From: Streptomyces sp. NBC_00358
Lineage (GTDB): Bacteria; Actinomycetota; Actinomycetes; Streptomycetales; Streptomycetaceae
Length of the DNA: 64,000 bases
Direction of reading: 5' to 3'
Assembly: GCF_036099295.1 (NCBI RefSeq)
Contig: NZ_CP107976.1
Coordinates: 1,612,001 to 1,676,000 of the forward strand
Part shown: in pieces, positions 26,992 through 34,925 of the stretch
How positions within the stretch are numbered: position 1 is the stretch's first letter
Layout of the letters: each line of letters opens with the position of its first letter
Notes under the pieces: generated by a model
Told to the model about the DNA's origin: nothing
Database searches by the model: none
Seen by the model: only the letters and a program-made list of their open reading frames with translations
Program-made: the position numbers and the translations under genes

Positions 26992-28196
26992 GACAGCCTC
27001 TCGATGACCGTGGCGTTGGCCATGCCGCCGCCCTCGCACATGGTCTGGAGGCCGAACCGGCCGCCGGTGCGCTCCAGTTCGTGCAGCATGGTGACCATCA
27101 GCTTGGCGCCCGAGGCACCGAGCGGGTGGCCCAGCGAGATACCGCCGCCGTTGACGTTGACCTTGGCCGGGTCGGCGCCCAGTTCGCGCTGCCAGGCGAG
27201 GACGACCGAGGCGAAGGCCTCGTTGACCTCGAAGAGGTCGATGTCGTCGAGGCTCATCCCGGACCGCGCGAGGACCCGCTGGGTCGCCGGGATCGGGCCG
27301 GTCAGCATCTCGACCGGGTCCGAGCCGGTCACGGCCATGTGGCGGATGACCGCGCGGGGGCGCAGGCCCAGCTCGCGCGCTTTCTCCGCGCTCATGATCA
27401 GGACGGCGGCGGCGCCGTCGACGATCTGCGAGGAGTTGCCGGCGGTCACCCGGCCCTCGGGGACGAAGGACGGCTTGAGGCCGGCCAGTGCCTCGGGGGA
27501 CGTGTCGCGGATGCACTCGTCGGCGAGCAGGGTGTCGCCGGGCTCGGTGACCTCGCCGGTCTCGCGGTCGCGCACCTTGCGGGGCACGGGGACGATCTCG
27601 CGGTCGAAGCGGCCCTCGTCGCGGGCGGCGGCGGCACGCTGGTGGCTCTGCAGACCGTAGGCGTCCAGTTCCTCGCGGGTCAGCTTCCACCGGTCGACGA
27701 CCAGCTCCGCGGAGATGCCCTGCGGGACGAGACCGCTGGCCCCGTACGCCTCGCGGTCGGCGTAGCGCTGGTGCGCGGCCTCGCCGTAGACGGCGCGGAT
27801 GTCGCCGCCGGGGGCGTTGGAGAACATCGGCACGGTCGACATGCACTCCAGGCCGGCCGCGACGACGACGTCGCAGGTTCCGGCCATGATCGCCTGTGCG
27901 GCGAAGTGGACGGCCTGCTGGGAGGAGCCGCACTGCCGGTCGATGGTCGTGGCGGGCACGGTCTCGGGCCAGCCCGCGGCCAGGACGGCCGTCCGGCCGA
28001 CGTTGGTGCTCTGGGGACCGTTCTGGGTCACGCAGCCCATGATCACGTCATCGATGATGGCGGGGTCGATGCCGGAGCGCTCCTGGAGCGCGATCAGCGT
28101 CTGGGCCGCGAGCTCGGCGGGGTGCCAGCCGGACAGGGATCCGTGACGCTTGCCCGAGGCGGTGCGGACCGCCTCGACGATTACTGCTTCGGGCAT
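26988..28196 (-). CDS. Thiolase (acetyl-CoA acyltransferase)
   Basis: A 402-residue thiolase that cleaves 3-oxoacyl-CoA or condenses acyl-CoAs. Nucleophile Cys89 is in DRQCGSSQQA; the second set is VNEAFA, GGGISLGHPLGASGAK and Cys in QTMCEGGGMANA. Full length and coupled to the SDR gene downstream. In the order of the operon it follows the hydrolase and precedes the SDR and dehydrogenase genes, so it would complete beta-oxidation of the side chain. Confidence 0.93.
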   Translation of the reverse strand: MPEAVIVEAVRTASGKRHGSLSGWHPAELAAQTLIALQERSGIDPAIIDDVIMGCVTQNGPQSTNVGRTAVLAAGWPETVPATTIDRQCGSSQQAVHFAAQAIMAGTCDVVVAAGLECMSTVPMFSNAPGGDIRAVYGEAAHQRYADREAYGASGLVPQGISAELVVDRWKLTREELDAYGLQSHQRAAAARDEGRFDREIVPVPRKVRDRETGEVTEPGDTLLADECIRDTSPEALAGLKPSFVPEGRVTAGNSSQIVDGAAAVLIMSAEKARELGLRPRAVIRHMAVTGSDPVEMLTGPIPATQRVLARSGMSLDDIDLFEVNEAFASVVLAWQRELGADPAKVNVNGGGISLGHPLGASGAKLMVTMLHELERTGGRFGLQTMCEGGGMANATVIERLS

Positions 28197-28271
28197 GGGA
28201 GACCTTTTCGGGGACGACCGGCATACGAGGGGTGTGCGGTCGGGGGTGTAAGGGGCTGGTGGCTGCGGCGG

Positions 28272-29459
28272 TCAGGCGGACGGGGCGAAGCCGCGCTCGG
28301 CCATCCAGCCGGTGACGACGCCGATGGCCTCGGCGAGCTGGGGGCGCTGGTCGGGGCCCGCGTAGTAGTGCGTGGCGCCCTTGACCACGTGCAGGGTCTT
28401 GTCCGGGTGGCCGACCGCGTCGAAGAGGCGCTGGGTGTGGCTCGGGGTGCACGCGTCGTCGGCGCTGTTGCCGATCACCAGAGTGGGGATCTCCAGGTCG
28501 GCGGCGCACTTCACGCCGTCGCCGTTGGCGTCGTCGTAGCTCCACTGGGAGAGCCAGCCGCGCAGGGTGTTGAACCGGGCCAGGCCGACCGGGCCGTTGT
28601 TGACGACCTTGGGGTCGCCCAGGTAGCAGCCCGGCGCGCGGTCGCTGGGGTCGACTGCGGGGTCGAGCCAGCGCGGGTCGGCCATCGTGCCGTGCACGAC
28701 GAAGCCGCGCTCCTCCAACTCGCGTCCGGACTGGCGCAGTTCGGCGAGCTGCGTCTTCACCCAGGCGGTGATCCTGCGGTTGCGGGCGATCTGCGCGGCC
28801 CGGTAGCGCTCGATGAACTCCGCCGTGTACGGCGGCTGGTTCGGGTTCTTCGGGTCGTACAGGTCGAGTTCGCGGTCCCGGACGTCGGGGTCGTTCTCGT
28901 CCAGGATCGAGGCGTCCAGCCACTCGGTCATGGTGCCGTGCCGGCTGACGTGCGCGGCGAGCAGCATGATGCCGTCGGCCGGAGGCAGGTCGCAGCGGGT
29001 GAGGTCCGGCGCGTCGCCGGCCGGGGTGGCGGTGACCGTCGGGTTCTGCGCCTGCTGCTGGTAGTACAGCGACAGCGAGCCGCCACCGCTCCAGCCGGCC
29101 AGCACGACCTTGGCGTAGCCGAGCCGGTCACGGGCGTCGCGGACGCAGGCCCCGAGGTCCTGGACGACCTTCTCCATGATCAGGGCGTTGTCGACGCCGC
29201 GGTAGCGGCTGCCGCAGTAGATGACGTGGTGGCCGGCCCTGGCCAGGGCGTTCATCATCGGCAGGTAGGCGCCGCCGCCGATCGGGTGCATGAACACGAT
29301 GACGGTGTCGGACTCCACCTCCCGGGGCTTGAGGAGGTAGCTCTCCAGGGCGACCATCGCGCTCGGCCCGCCGTACGTGTCGCGGTAGGCCGAGGTGTCC
29401 TCGAACATCACCAGGTAGGGGATGCGGTCGTAGGCGTGCTTCTTGGCTTCCGTGCTCAT
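28272..29459 (-). CDS. Alpha/beta-hydrolase
   Basis: A 395-residue alpha/beta-hydrolase. The nucleophile elbow is GWSGGG (Ser in LAGWSGGGSLSLYY), the oxyanion region is FMHPIGGGAYLP, and the acidic residue and His are expected in IGNSADDACTPSH and VVKGATHYYAGP. The sequence is longer than a minimal hydrolase because of a large insertion (about 160-290). ATG at 29459 overlaps the preceding dioxygenase-like stop (ATGA), implying that it acts on that enzyme's product, for example a lactone or a ring-cleavage diketone. Confidence 0.85.
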   Translation of the reverse strand: MSTEAKKHAYDRIPYLVMFEDTSAYRDTYGGPSAMVALESYLLKPREVESDTVIVFMHPIGGGAYLPMMNALARAGHHVIYCGSRYRGVDNALIMEKVVQDLGACVRDARDRLGYAKVVLAGWSGGGSLSLYYQQQAQNPTVTATPAGDAPDLTRCDLPPADGIMLLAAHVSRHGTMTEWLDASILDENDPDVRDRELDLYDPKNPNQPPYTAEFIERYRAAQIARNRRITAWVKTQLAELRQSGRELEERGFVVHGTMADPRWLDPAVDPSDRAPGCYLGDPKVVNNGPVGLARFNTLRGWLSQWSYDDANGDGVKCAADLEIPTLVIGNSADDACTPSHTQRLFDAVGHPDKTLHVVKGATHYYAGPDQRPQLAEAIGVVTGWMAERGFAPSA

Positions 29460-30574
29460 ATCTGGATCTCCGGGTCTGCGGCGCCCGCTTCGGCCGCCGC
29501 GGTGAGGACCGCCTCGCTGGGCACCAGCCGCCGCCGGGTGTCGACGGCGATGATCTTCCATTCGACCCGGGTGTCCCGGTCGAAGCGGCGCCGGGAGCGT
29601 TCGCGGGCCTTCTCCGGGGCTCCGTGGTGCGTGCCCTGGGGGGCGTGCGAGATGAGGCCCGGCGGCAGGTCGATCCCGAAGACGTTGCCTCCGTGGAAGA
29701 AGGCGATCTCGTCGAAGTCGACGTTGCGGTGGTACCACGGGTAGCGCTCGGTCCCGGGCACGCCCTCGGCGGCCCTGGGCAGGAAGTTCATCACGTACAC
29801 GCCGGTGGCCTGCATGAACAGGTGCACGGTGGGCGGCAGGTGCACGCTCTCTGAGGTGATCACGTTGTAGTCGTCGATGTTGAAGGTGAAGGGGAAGTTG
29901 TCGCCCCGCCAGCCTTCGGCGTCGCACGGGTCGTGCGGGTAGAAGATCGAGGTCCGCTGACCGGAGTGGTACAGCCGGACCTCGTACTCGTCGCGGCCGT
30001 CGTCCTCGACCACGGCGGCCTCGGGGACCACGACGAGCGCGCTGTCGAACGGGAAGTGCCGGCCGAGGACGCCCGCCGGCGGGACGCGGAACTCGTCCAC
30101 CGCCTCGACGACCAGGACGCAGCTTCCGCCCTCGTCGGGGACCTGGCGGTAGGTCGTCGCCTTGGGGAGGTAGACGTAGTCACCGGGGCGGTATGCCAGC
30201 GAGCCGAACTCGGTGACGAAGGTTCCGGTGCCCTGGTGCACGAAGTGCAGCTCGTCACCGTCGACATTGCGTACGTAGAACGGCGCGGGGGCGTTGCGCA
30301 TGCTCAGCGAGATCCGGCAGTCGGCGTTGCTGAACATCAGCAGCGGTGCGCCGCTCGGGTCGTCCTTGTCCGTGGGGGTCAGCGCGCTCGCGGCGATGTC
30401 GACGCCGGTCAGCGGACCCTCGCTGCGGTACTGGGTGGGGTCGTGACGTCGGTAGAGGTGCGCCGTGCGGCCCTCGAACCCGCCACGGCCGAGCTCGTCG
30501 TCCTTGAGACCTTCGAGGTCCGCGTGGATCCTGCGGGGCGTCGTGCCTTTCCGCAGGTGGGTGAATGACTCCAC
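29456..30574 (-). CDS. Homogentisate-1,2-dioxygenase-like bicupin
   Basis: A 372-residue bicupin related to homogentisate dioxygenase, which opens a dihydroxyphenyl ring with Fe(II) and O2. The family pieces DELHFVHQGTGTFVTEFG, PGDYVYLPKATTYR, YHRNVDFDEIAFFHGGNVF and GLISHAPQGTHHG are present; the iron ligands should be the His and acidic residue of HRNVDFDE and the His of the GTHHG region. It is shorter than classical HmgA (about 430 residues), like a separate short clade, so the substrate may not be homogentisate. GTG at 30574 has GGGAG 6 bases upstream. First gene of a ten-gene series behind a clear promoter/operator at 30642-30686. Confidence 0.82.
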   Translation of the reverse strand: MESFTHLRKGTTPRRIHADLEGLKDDELGRGGFEGRTAHLYRRHDPTQYRSEGPLTGVDIAASALTPTDKDDPSGAPLLMFSNADCRISLSMRNAPAPFYVRNVDGDELHFVHQGTGTFVTEFGSLAYRPGDYVYLPKATTYRQVPDEGGSCVLVVEAVDEFRVPPAGVLGRHFPFDSALVVVPEAAVVEDDGRDEYEVRLYHSGQRTSIFYPHDPCDAEGWRGDNFPFTFNIDDYNVITSESVHLPPTVHLFMQATGVYVMNFLPRAAEGVPGTERYPWYHRNVDFDEIAFFHGGNVFGIDLPPGLISHAPQGTHHGAPEKARERSRRRFDRDTRVEWKIIAVDTRRRLVPSEAVLTAAAEAGAADPEIQI

Positions 30575-30595
30575 TTACCGCTCCCGTCTTCGTCC

Positions 30596-30627
30596 GGGGC
30601 GCCGGATGTTCTGGCATCCGGCGCCCC
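30596..30627 (-). other. Leader hairpin before the dioxygenase-like gene
   Basis: A perfect 13-bp stem (30596-30608 with 30615-30627) with a 6-base loop lies between the predicted transcription start and the GTG at 30574. No T-run follows. It could stabilise the transcript or attenuate it. Confidence 0.5.
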
Positions 30628-30641
30628 GGCACCGAATCTCC

Positions 30642-30686
30642 GTACCGACTGATCGGTACAGTAATCTGGCCAGGTGTTCCCGTCAA
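30642..30686 (-). promoter_or_regulatory. Promoter and operator of the dioxygenase-like operon
   Basis: On the minus strand TTGACG (30686-30681), a 17-base spacer and TACTGT (30663-30658) form a sigma-70-type promoter. Just downstream, overlapping the -10 edge and the expected start, lies GTACCG-N6-CGGTAC (30642-30659), with the arms extending to GTACCGA/TCGGTAC around CTGA. This is a classic TetR-repressor placement. The same 6-N6-6 motif recurs at 36155-36172. Confidence 0.75.
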
Positions 30687-30740
30687 TGGTGGGCTGTCAG
30701 GGCCGACCGTGCCGTTCGGCACACCACGGTCGGCGTTCGA

Positions 30741-31127
30741 TCAAGGTGCTGCCGTCGCCGCCAGCCGTATGTTCAGCGGGCCCGGGTCGACGTATTCCTC
30801 GATCCGGCGGATGTGCCGGTCGTCGCAGAAGACCCTGAGCATGGCGGGCATACGGATTCCTTCGCACCGCCCGCCGAGTTCGACGACGTGCTGCTGTACG
30901 AACCCGTCGTCCAGGACCGTCCGCCGCACGTCCACATAGCGCAGCGGGCCGGCCTTCGCGGCGAGCCAGGAGAGCAGCCGCAGGCTTTCCGAGCGCGTCT
31001 GGTCGACGTCGTCGTAGTTGTGCCAGACGGTCACGTCGGGGCTGTACAGCGCCTCCAGTTCCGCGAGGTCCCCACGGGAGACCGCGGCGAAGAACCGGTC
31101 GGCGAGCGCGGAGACGCCCGCGCTCAT
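30741..31127 (-). CDS. NTF2-like (SnoaL-type) small protein
   Basis: A 128-residue protein of the NTF2/SnoaL fold: LADRFFAAVSRGDLAELEAL, PDVTVWHNYDDVDQT, and RIEEYVDPG. Members act as isomerases, cyclases or hydratases on small ring or polyketide-like molecules. ATG at 31127 overlaps the SMP-30 stop (ATGA), so it is coupled to the lactonase-like gene and is likely to act on the same compound. Confidence 0.82.
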   Translation of the reverse strand: MSAGVSALADRFFAAVSRGDLAELEALYSPDVTVWHNYDDVDQTRSESLRLLSWLAAKAGPLRYVDVRRTVLDDGFVQQHVVELGGRCEGIRMPAMLRVFCDDRHIRRIEEYVDPGPLNIRLAATAAP

Positions 31128-32080
31128 GCCTGCTCCCCCTCCGGTTCGCCGGTGGGGCCGTAGTTGAGGGCCAGACCGGGGCGCGGCCAGTCCACCTTGA
31201 CGAGCTGTCCGGTGCTGGCCATGGTCATGTAGGCGGTCCGCAGTCCCTCGCCGCCCCAGCAGATGTTGGTCAGGCCCGGGTCGTTGTCGACGTGGATGTC
31301 GACGAACTCCACCAGTTCGCCCTCCGGGCTGACCACGGAGATGCCGGTGTGGACCATCGACGCCACGCAGAGGTTGCCGTCGGCCTCGATGCCGAGCCCG
31401 TCGAAGTTCGTGTAGTCGGGCGCGGTGTACAGGAAGTTGCCGCCACCGGAGCCGCCCATGGACAGACCGCCCTTGATCTCGCCCGGAGCGGTGACCTCCC
31501 ACCACCACACGCGCGCGGTGAAGGTCTCGTTGACGTACAGCCGCGTTCCGTCCGGGGAGAGCCCGATGCCGTTGGGGCCGTCCATCCCGCCGGTGAGCAG
31601 CTTGATCGAGGTGCCGTCGGCGGTCGCGTAGAAGAGCCGGCCCTTGTCGCCCGTGACCCCGTCGCTCTTGCCGTAGTCGGTGAAGTACATACCGCCGTGG
31701 GCGTCGAAGACCAGGTCGCTGGCGCTGCGCAGCGGCTGCCCGTCGCACTCGGTGTAGAGGGTCTCCACGGAACCGTCCGTGAGGTCGACCGCCTGGATGC
31801 TGCCGGTGACGTAGTCCGGCGCGATGCCGACGGCCCAGGTGAAGCCGGCGACCTCGAAGCCCATCATGCCGCCGTTGTTGGTGACGTAGACCCGGCCGTC
31901 GGGGCCGAGGGCCGCACCGTTGGGACCGCCGCCCAGCTCGGCCACCACCGACACGGTGCCGTCCGGGGTGATCCGCGTCAGCTTCCCGCCCAGGACCTCG
32001 ACGACGAGCACGTCACCGTTCGGGAGCGCGACCGGCCCCTCGGGGAACTTCAGTCCGGTGGCAAGAGTGGTGACATTCAT
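31124..32080 (-). CDS. SMP-30/gluconolactonase-family protein (cytoplasmic copy)
   Basis: A 318-residue six-bladed beta-propeller of the SMP-30/lactonase family. Blade motifs: KFPEGPVALPNGDVLVVE, GPNGAALGPDGRVYVTN, DLVFDAHGGMYFTDYG, GPNGIGLSPDGTRLYVNE. Acidic and Asn residues of the metal site (Glu in FPEGP, Asn in GPNGI, Asp in LSPDG) are retained. No signal peptide, unlike its tandem paralogue upstream. It probably hydrolyses a lactone; coupled to the NTF2-like gene. Confidence 0.88.
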   Translation of the reverse strand: MNVTTLATGLKFPEGPVALPNGDVLVVEVLGGKLTRITPDGTVSVVAELGGGPNGAALGPDGRVYVTNNGGMMGFEVAGFTWAVGIAPDYVTGSIQAVDLTDGSVETLYTECDGQPLRSASDLVFDAHGGMYFTDYGKSDGVTGDKGRLFYATADGTSIKLLTGGMDGPNGIGLSPDGTRLYVNETFTARVWWWEVTAPGEIKGGLSMGGSGGGNFLYTAPDYTNFDGLGIEADGNLCVASMVHTGISVVSPEGELVEFVDIHVDNDPGLTNICWGGEGLRTAYMTMASTGQLVKVDWPRPGLALNYGPTGEPEGEQA

Positions 32081-32141
32081 TTGCTTTCCCTTCCCGGGAT
32101 GTTCTTTGCAGCTGACTTTTTACGTTTGTTCCGACGGGCCT

Positions 32142-33254
32142 TCAGTTCAGTGCCAGGCCCCGCCGCGGCCACTCCACCTTCAGCAGCCTTCCGGTGCTGG
32201 AGGCGGTGATGTACGCGGTGGTCAGGTGTTTTCCTCCAAAGCAGATGTTGGATATGCCCGGGTCGCCGCCGACATTGATGTCGACGAACTCCACGAGGTG
32301 CCCCTTCGGGCTCACCACCGAGATGCCCGCGTGGATCATCGACGCCACGCAGACGTTGCCTCCGGCCTCGACGGCGAGCGAGTCGAAGTTCGTGTAGTCG
32401 GGCGCGGTGTACAGGAAGTTGCCGCCGCCCGAACCGCCCAGGGAGAGACCGCCCTTGATCACTCCGGGGGCCGTGACCTCCCACCACCAGACCCGCGCGG
32501 TGTACGTCTCGCTGACGTACAGCCGCGTGCCGTCCGGCGAGAGCCCGATGCCGTTGGGGCCGTCCATCCCGTCGGCCACCTTCCGGATCGAGGTGCCGTC
32601 GGCGGTGGCGTAGAACAGCCGCCCCCGGTCGACGGCGGTCGCGCCGGTCTTGCCGTAGTCGGTGAAGTAGAAGCCGCCGTGGGCGTCGAAGACCAGGTCG
32701 TCCGGACCGCGCAACGGCTGCCCGCCGGCCTCGGTGTAGAGCGTCTCCACCGACCCGTCGGCGAGGTCGACGGCCTGGATGCTGCCGGTGACGTAGCCGG
32801 CGGGGGTGCCGCCGGCGAAGGTGAACCCGCCCACGTCGAAGCCGTTCAGGCCGCCGTTGTCGGCGACGTAGACCCGGCCGTCGGGGCCGAGCGCGGCGCC
32901 GTTGGGACCGCCGCCCAGCTCGGCCACCACCGACACGGTGCCGTCCGGGGTGATCCGCGTCAGCGTCCCGCGCAGCACCTCGACGACGAGCACGTCACCG
33001 TTCGGGAGCGCGAGGGGCCCCTCGGGGAACTTCAGCCCGGTGGCCAGGACGGTCACCTTCGGCTTCCGGCTCCCGCCCGGCCTGCCTCCCCTGCCGTCCG
33101 CGGCCACGGCCCCGCCGACCGGGCCGAGCACGGCTGCGCCCGAGGCCCCCGCGGTCACCGCGGTCATCCGTCCGATCAGCGACCGGCGCGAGAGGGCCCT
33201 CCGCGGCGGCGGTATGTCCTGACCGGCCCGTGCGGACCCCTCGGTTCCTTCCAT
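32142..33254 (-). CDS. SMP-30/gluconolactonase-family protein with Tat-type signal (exported copy)
   Basis: A 370-residue paralogue of the next gene with an N-terminal extension carrying a twin-arginine motif, RALSRRSLIGRMTAVTAGA, a hydrophobic stretch and an AVA-A cleavage-like site, so export by Tat is likely. From KVTVLATGLKFPEGPLALPN onward it aligns with the downstream copy over its whole length. The metal-site residues of the propeller are retained. ATG at 33254 is preferred to a TTG six bases upstream. Export of one paralogue and cytoplasmic retention of the other is the notable point. Confidence 0.85.
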   Translation of the reverse strand: MEGTEGSARAGQDIPPPRRALSRRSLIGRMTAVTAGASGAAVLGPVGGAVAADGRGGRPGGSRKPKVTVLATGLKFPEGPLALPNGDVLVVEVLRGTLTRITPDGTVSVVAELGGGPNGAALGPDGRVYVADNGGLNGFDVGGFTFAGGTPAGYVTGSIQAVDLADGSVETLYTEAGGQPLRGPDDLVFDAHGGFYFTDYGKTGATAVDRGRLFYATADGTSIRKVADGMDGPNGIGLSPDGTRLYVSETYTARVWWWEVTAPGVIKGGLSLGGSGGGNFLYTAPDYTNFDSLAVEAGGNVCVASMIHAGISVVSPKGHLVEFVDINVGGDPGISNICFGGKHLTTAYITASSTGRLLKVEWPRRGLALN

Positions 33255-33386
33255 GGCCAACCGTCCTTTCGGTGCAGCTCCTGGTGAACGCGTTGCTGGT
33301 TTCGCCGTCCGGCCCGAGGGCCGTTCCCTCGGGCCGCCGCCGGAGCGAGGATCACCCCTCGTGGGGCGACTCCCCCGCCACGGACG

Positions 33387-34925
33387 TCACTCCCCGGTGC
33401 CGAACCGGTCCCGCAGGTCGTTCTTGCGGATCTTGCCGCTGACCGTCTTCGGCAGGGCGTCCGCGAAGAACACCGCGCGCGGCTGCTTGTACGAGGCGAG
33501 GCGGCTCCTGCACTGCGCCACGATGTCGTCCTCCGAGACCTCCTGGCCCTCCCTGCGGACGACCACGGCGGCCACCTTCTCGCCCCACACCGGGTCCGGC
33601 AGTCCGATGACCGCCGCCTCGGCGACCGCCGGGTGCTCGTAGAGGGCGTTCTCGACCTCGCTGGAGTAGACGTTCTCGCCACCGGAGATGATCATGTCCT
33701 TGGCCCGGTCGACGATGTAGAGGAAGCCCTCCTCGTCCGTGCGGGCGAGGTCACCGGTGTGGAACCAGCCCCCGGACCAGGCTTCTTCGGTCGCCCGCGG
33801 GTTCCCGTGGTACCCGACGGTGACCTGGTCGCCCTGGACGACGATCTCGCCGATCTCGCCGATCTCGCAGTCCTCGCCGTCGGGCCGCACCACGCGCACG
33901 TCCACCAGGGCCATCGGCTTGCCGACCGCGTCGAGCAGGTGCTCCTCGCCGTTCACGGCACGGATGTGGGCCGCCTTGTCGAGGGTCAGCATGTTCCCGC
34001 CCAGCTCGGTCATGCCCATACCGGCGTACACGATCGGCCCGAAGCGCTCGATCGTGCGGCGCAGCACGTCGACGGGGATCTTGGAGGCGCCGTAGCCCAT
34101 CCACTCCAGGCTGCTCAGGTCGTACTCGTCGATCTTCGGGTGGGCGAGGAGCATCGCCATCATCGTCGGGGCGAAGCCGCCGCTGGTGACCCGGTGGTCC
34201 TGGACCAGCCGCATCCACTGCTCCGGGTCCCAGCCGGACATCATCAGCACGGAACCGCCGTTGAACTGGTGCATCGGCGTGAGGTAGCCGGCGACGTGGC
34301 ACAGCGGCATCGCGTTGAGGAAGCTGGTCTCCGCCGTCGGCTCGTAGGCGAGCACCGACTGGACCAGCGCGGTGTTGATGTTGCGGTGGGTGAGCTGGGC
34401 GCCCTTGGGGAACCCGGTGGTGCCGCTGGTGTAGAGCAGCCAGGCGACCTCGTCGTCGGTGACCCGCACCTCGGGCTCGGTCGGGCGCCCCTCGGCCACG
34501 AGGTCCTCGTAGCTGCGCACGCCGGGCCGGGACGCACCGATGACGACGATGTGCTCGACCGTCTCCAGCTCGGCGCGGTGCTCGGTGAGCGCCTCCAGAT
34601 ACTGCTCCTGGACCAGGACGACCCGGGCGCCGGAGTTGTTGAGGATCCACACCCATTCCTTCGGGTGCAGGCGGTAGTTGAGCATGGTCAGCGCCATGCC
34701 CACGGCGGGGACGCCGTAGTACGCCTCGACGTACTCGGGGTTGTTCTCGGACAGGATCGCGATCCGGTCGCCCCGCGAGGCGATGCCGAGGAGCGCGTCC
34801 GCGAGGCGCATCGCCCTCTCGTACAGCTCGGCGTAGGTGCGGGAGCCCGAACCGTCCGCCATGAGAAGCGCGTTCTTTTCCGGTGTCCGCATCGCGTTGC
34901 GACGCAGCACGTCACTGATCAGCAT
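33387..34925 (-). CDS. Acyl-CoA ligase (AMP-forming)
   Basis: A 512-residue adenylate-forming enzyme that makes a CoA thioester via an acyl-AMP. The P-loop-like motif YTSGTTGFPKGAQ lies near residue 165, the adenine motif YAGMGMTELGG near 300, and the hinge/C-domain motifs FHTGDLAR, DRAKDMIISGGENVYSSEVE and SGKIRK follow, including the catalytic Lys. ATG at 34925 overlaps the racemase stop by 7 bases. It probably activates the acid product of the pathway; specificity is unknown. Confidence 0.92.
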   Translation of the reverse strand: MLISDVLRRNAMRTPEKNALLMADGSGSRTYAELYERAMRLADALLGIASRGDRIAILSENNPEYVEAYYGVPAVGMALTMLNYRLHPKEWVWILNNSGARVVLVQEQYLEALTEHRAELETVEHIVVIGASRPGVRSYEDLVAEGRPTEPEVRVTDDEVAWLLYTSGTTGFPKGAQLTHRNINTALVQSVLAYEPTAETSFLNAMPLCHVAGYLTPMHQFNGGSVLMMSGWDPEQWMRLVQDHRVTSGGFAPTMMAMLLAHPKIDEYDLSSLEWMGYGASKIPVDVLRRTIERFGPIVYAGMGMTELGGNMLTLDKAAHIRAVNGEEHLLDAVGKPMALVDVRVVRPDGEDCEIGEIGEIVVQGDQVTVGYHGNPRATEEAWSGGWFHTGDLARTDEEGFLYIVDRAKDMIISGGENVYSSEVENALYEHPAVAEAAVIGLPDPVWGEKVAAVVVRREGQEVSEDDIVAQCRSRLASYKQPRAVFFADALPKTVSGKIRKNDLRDRFGTGE

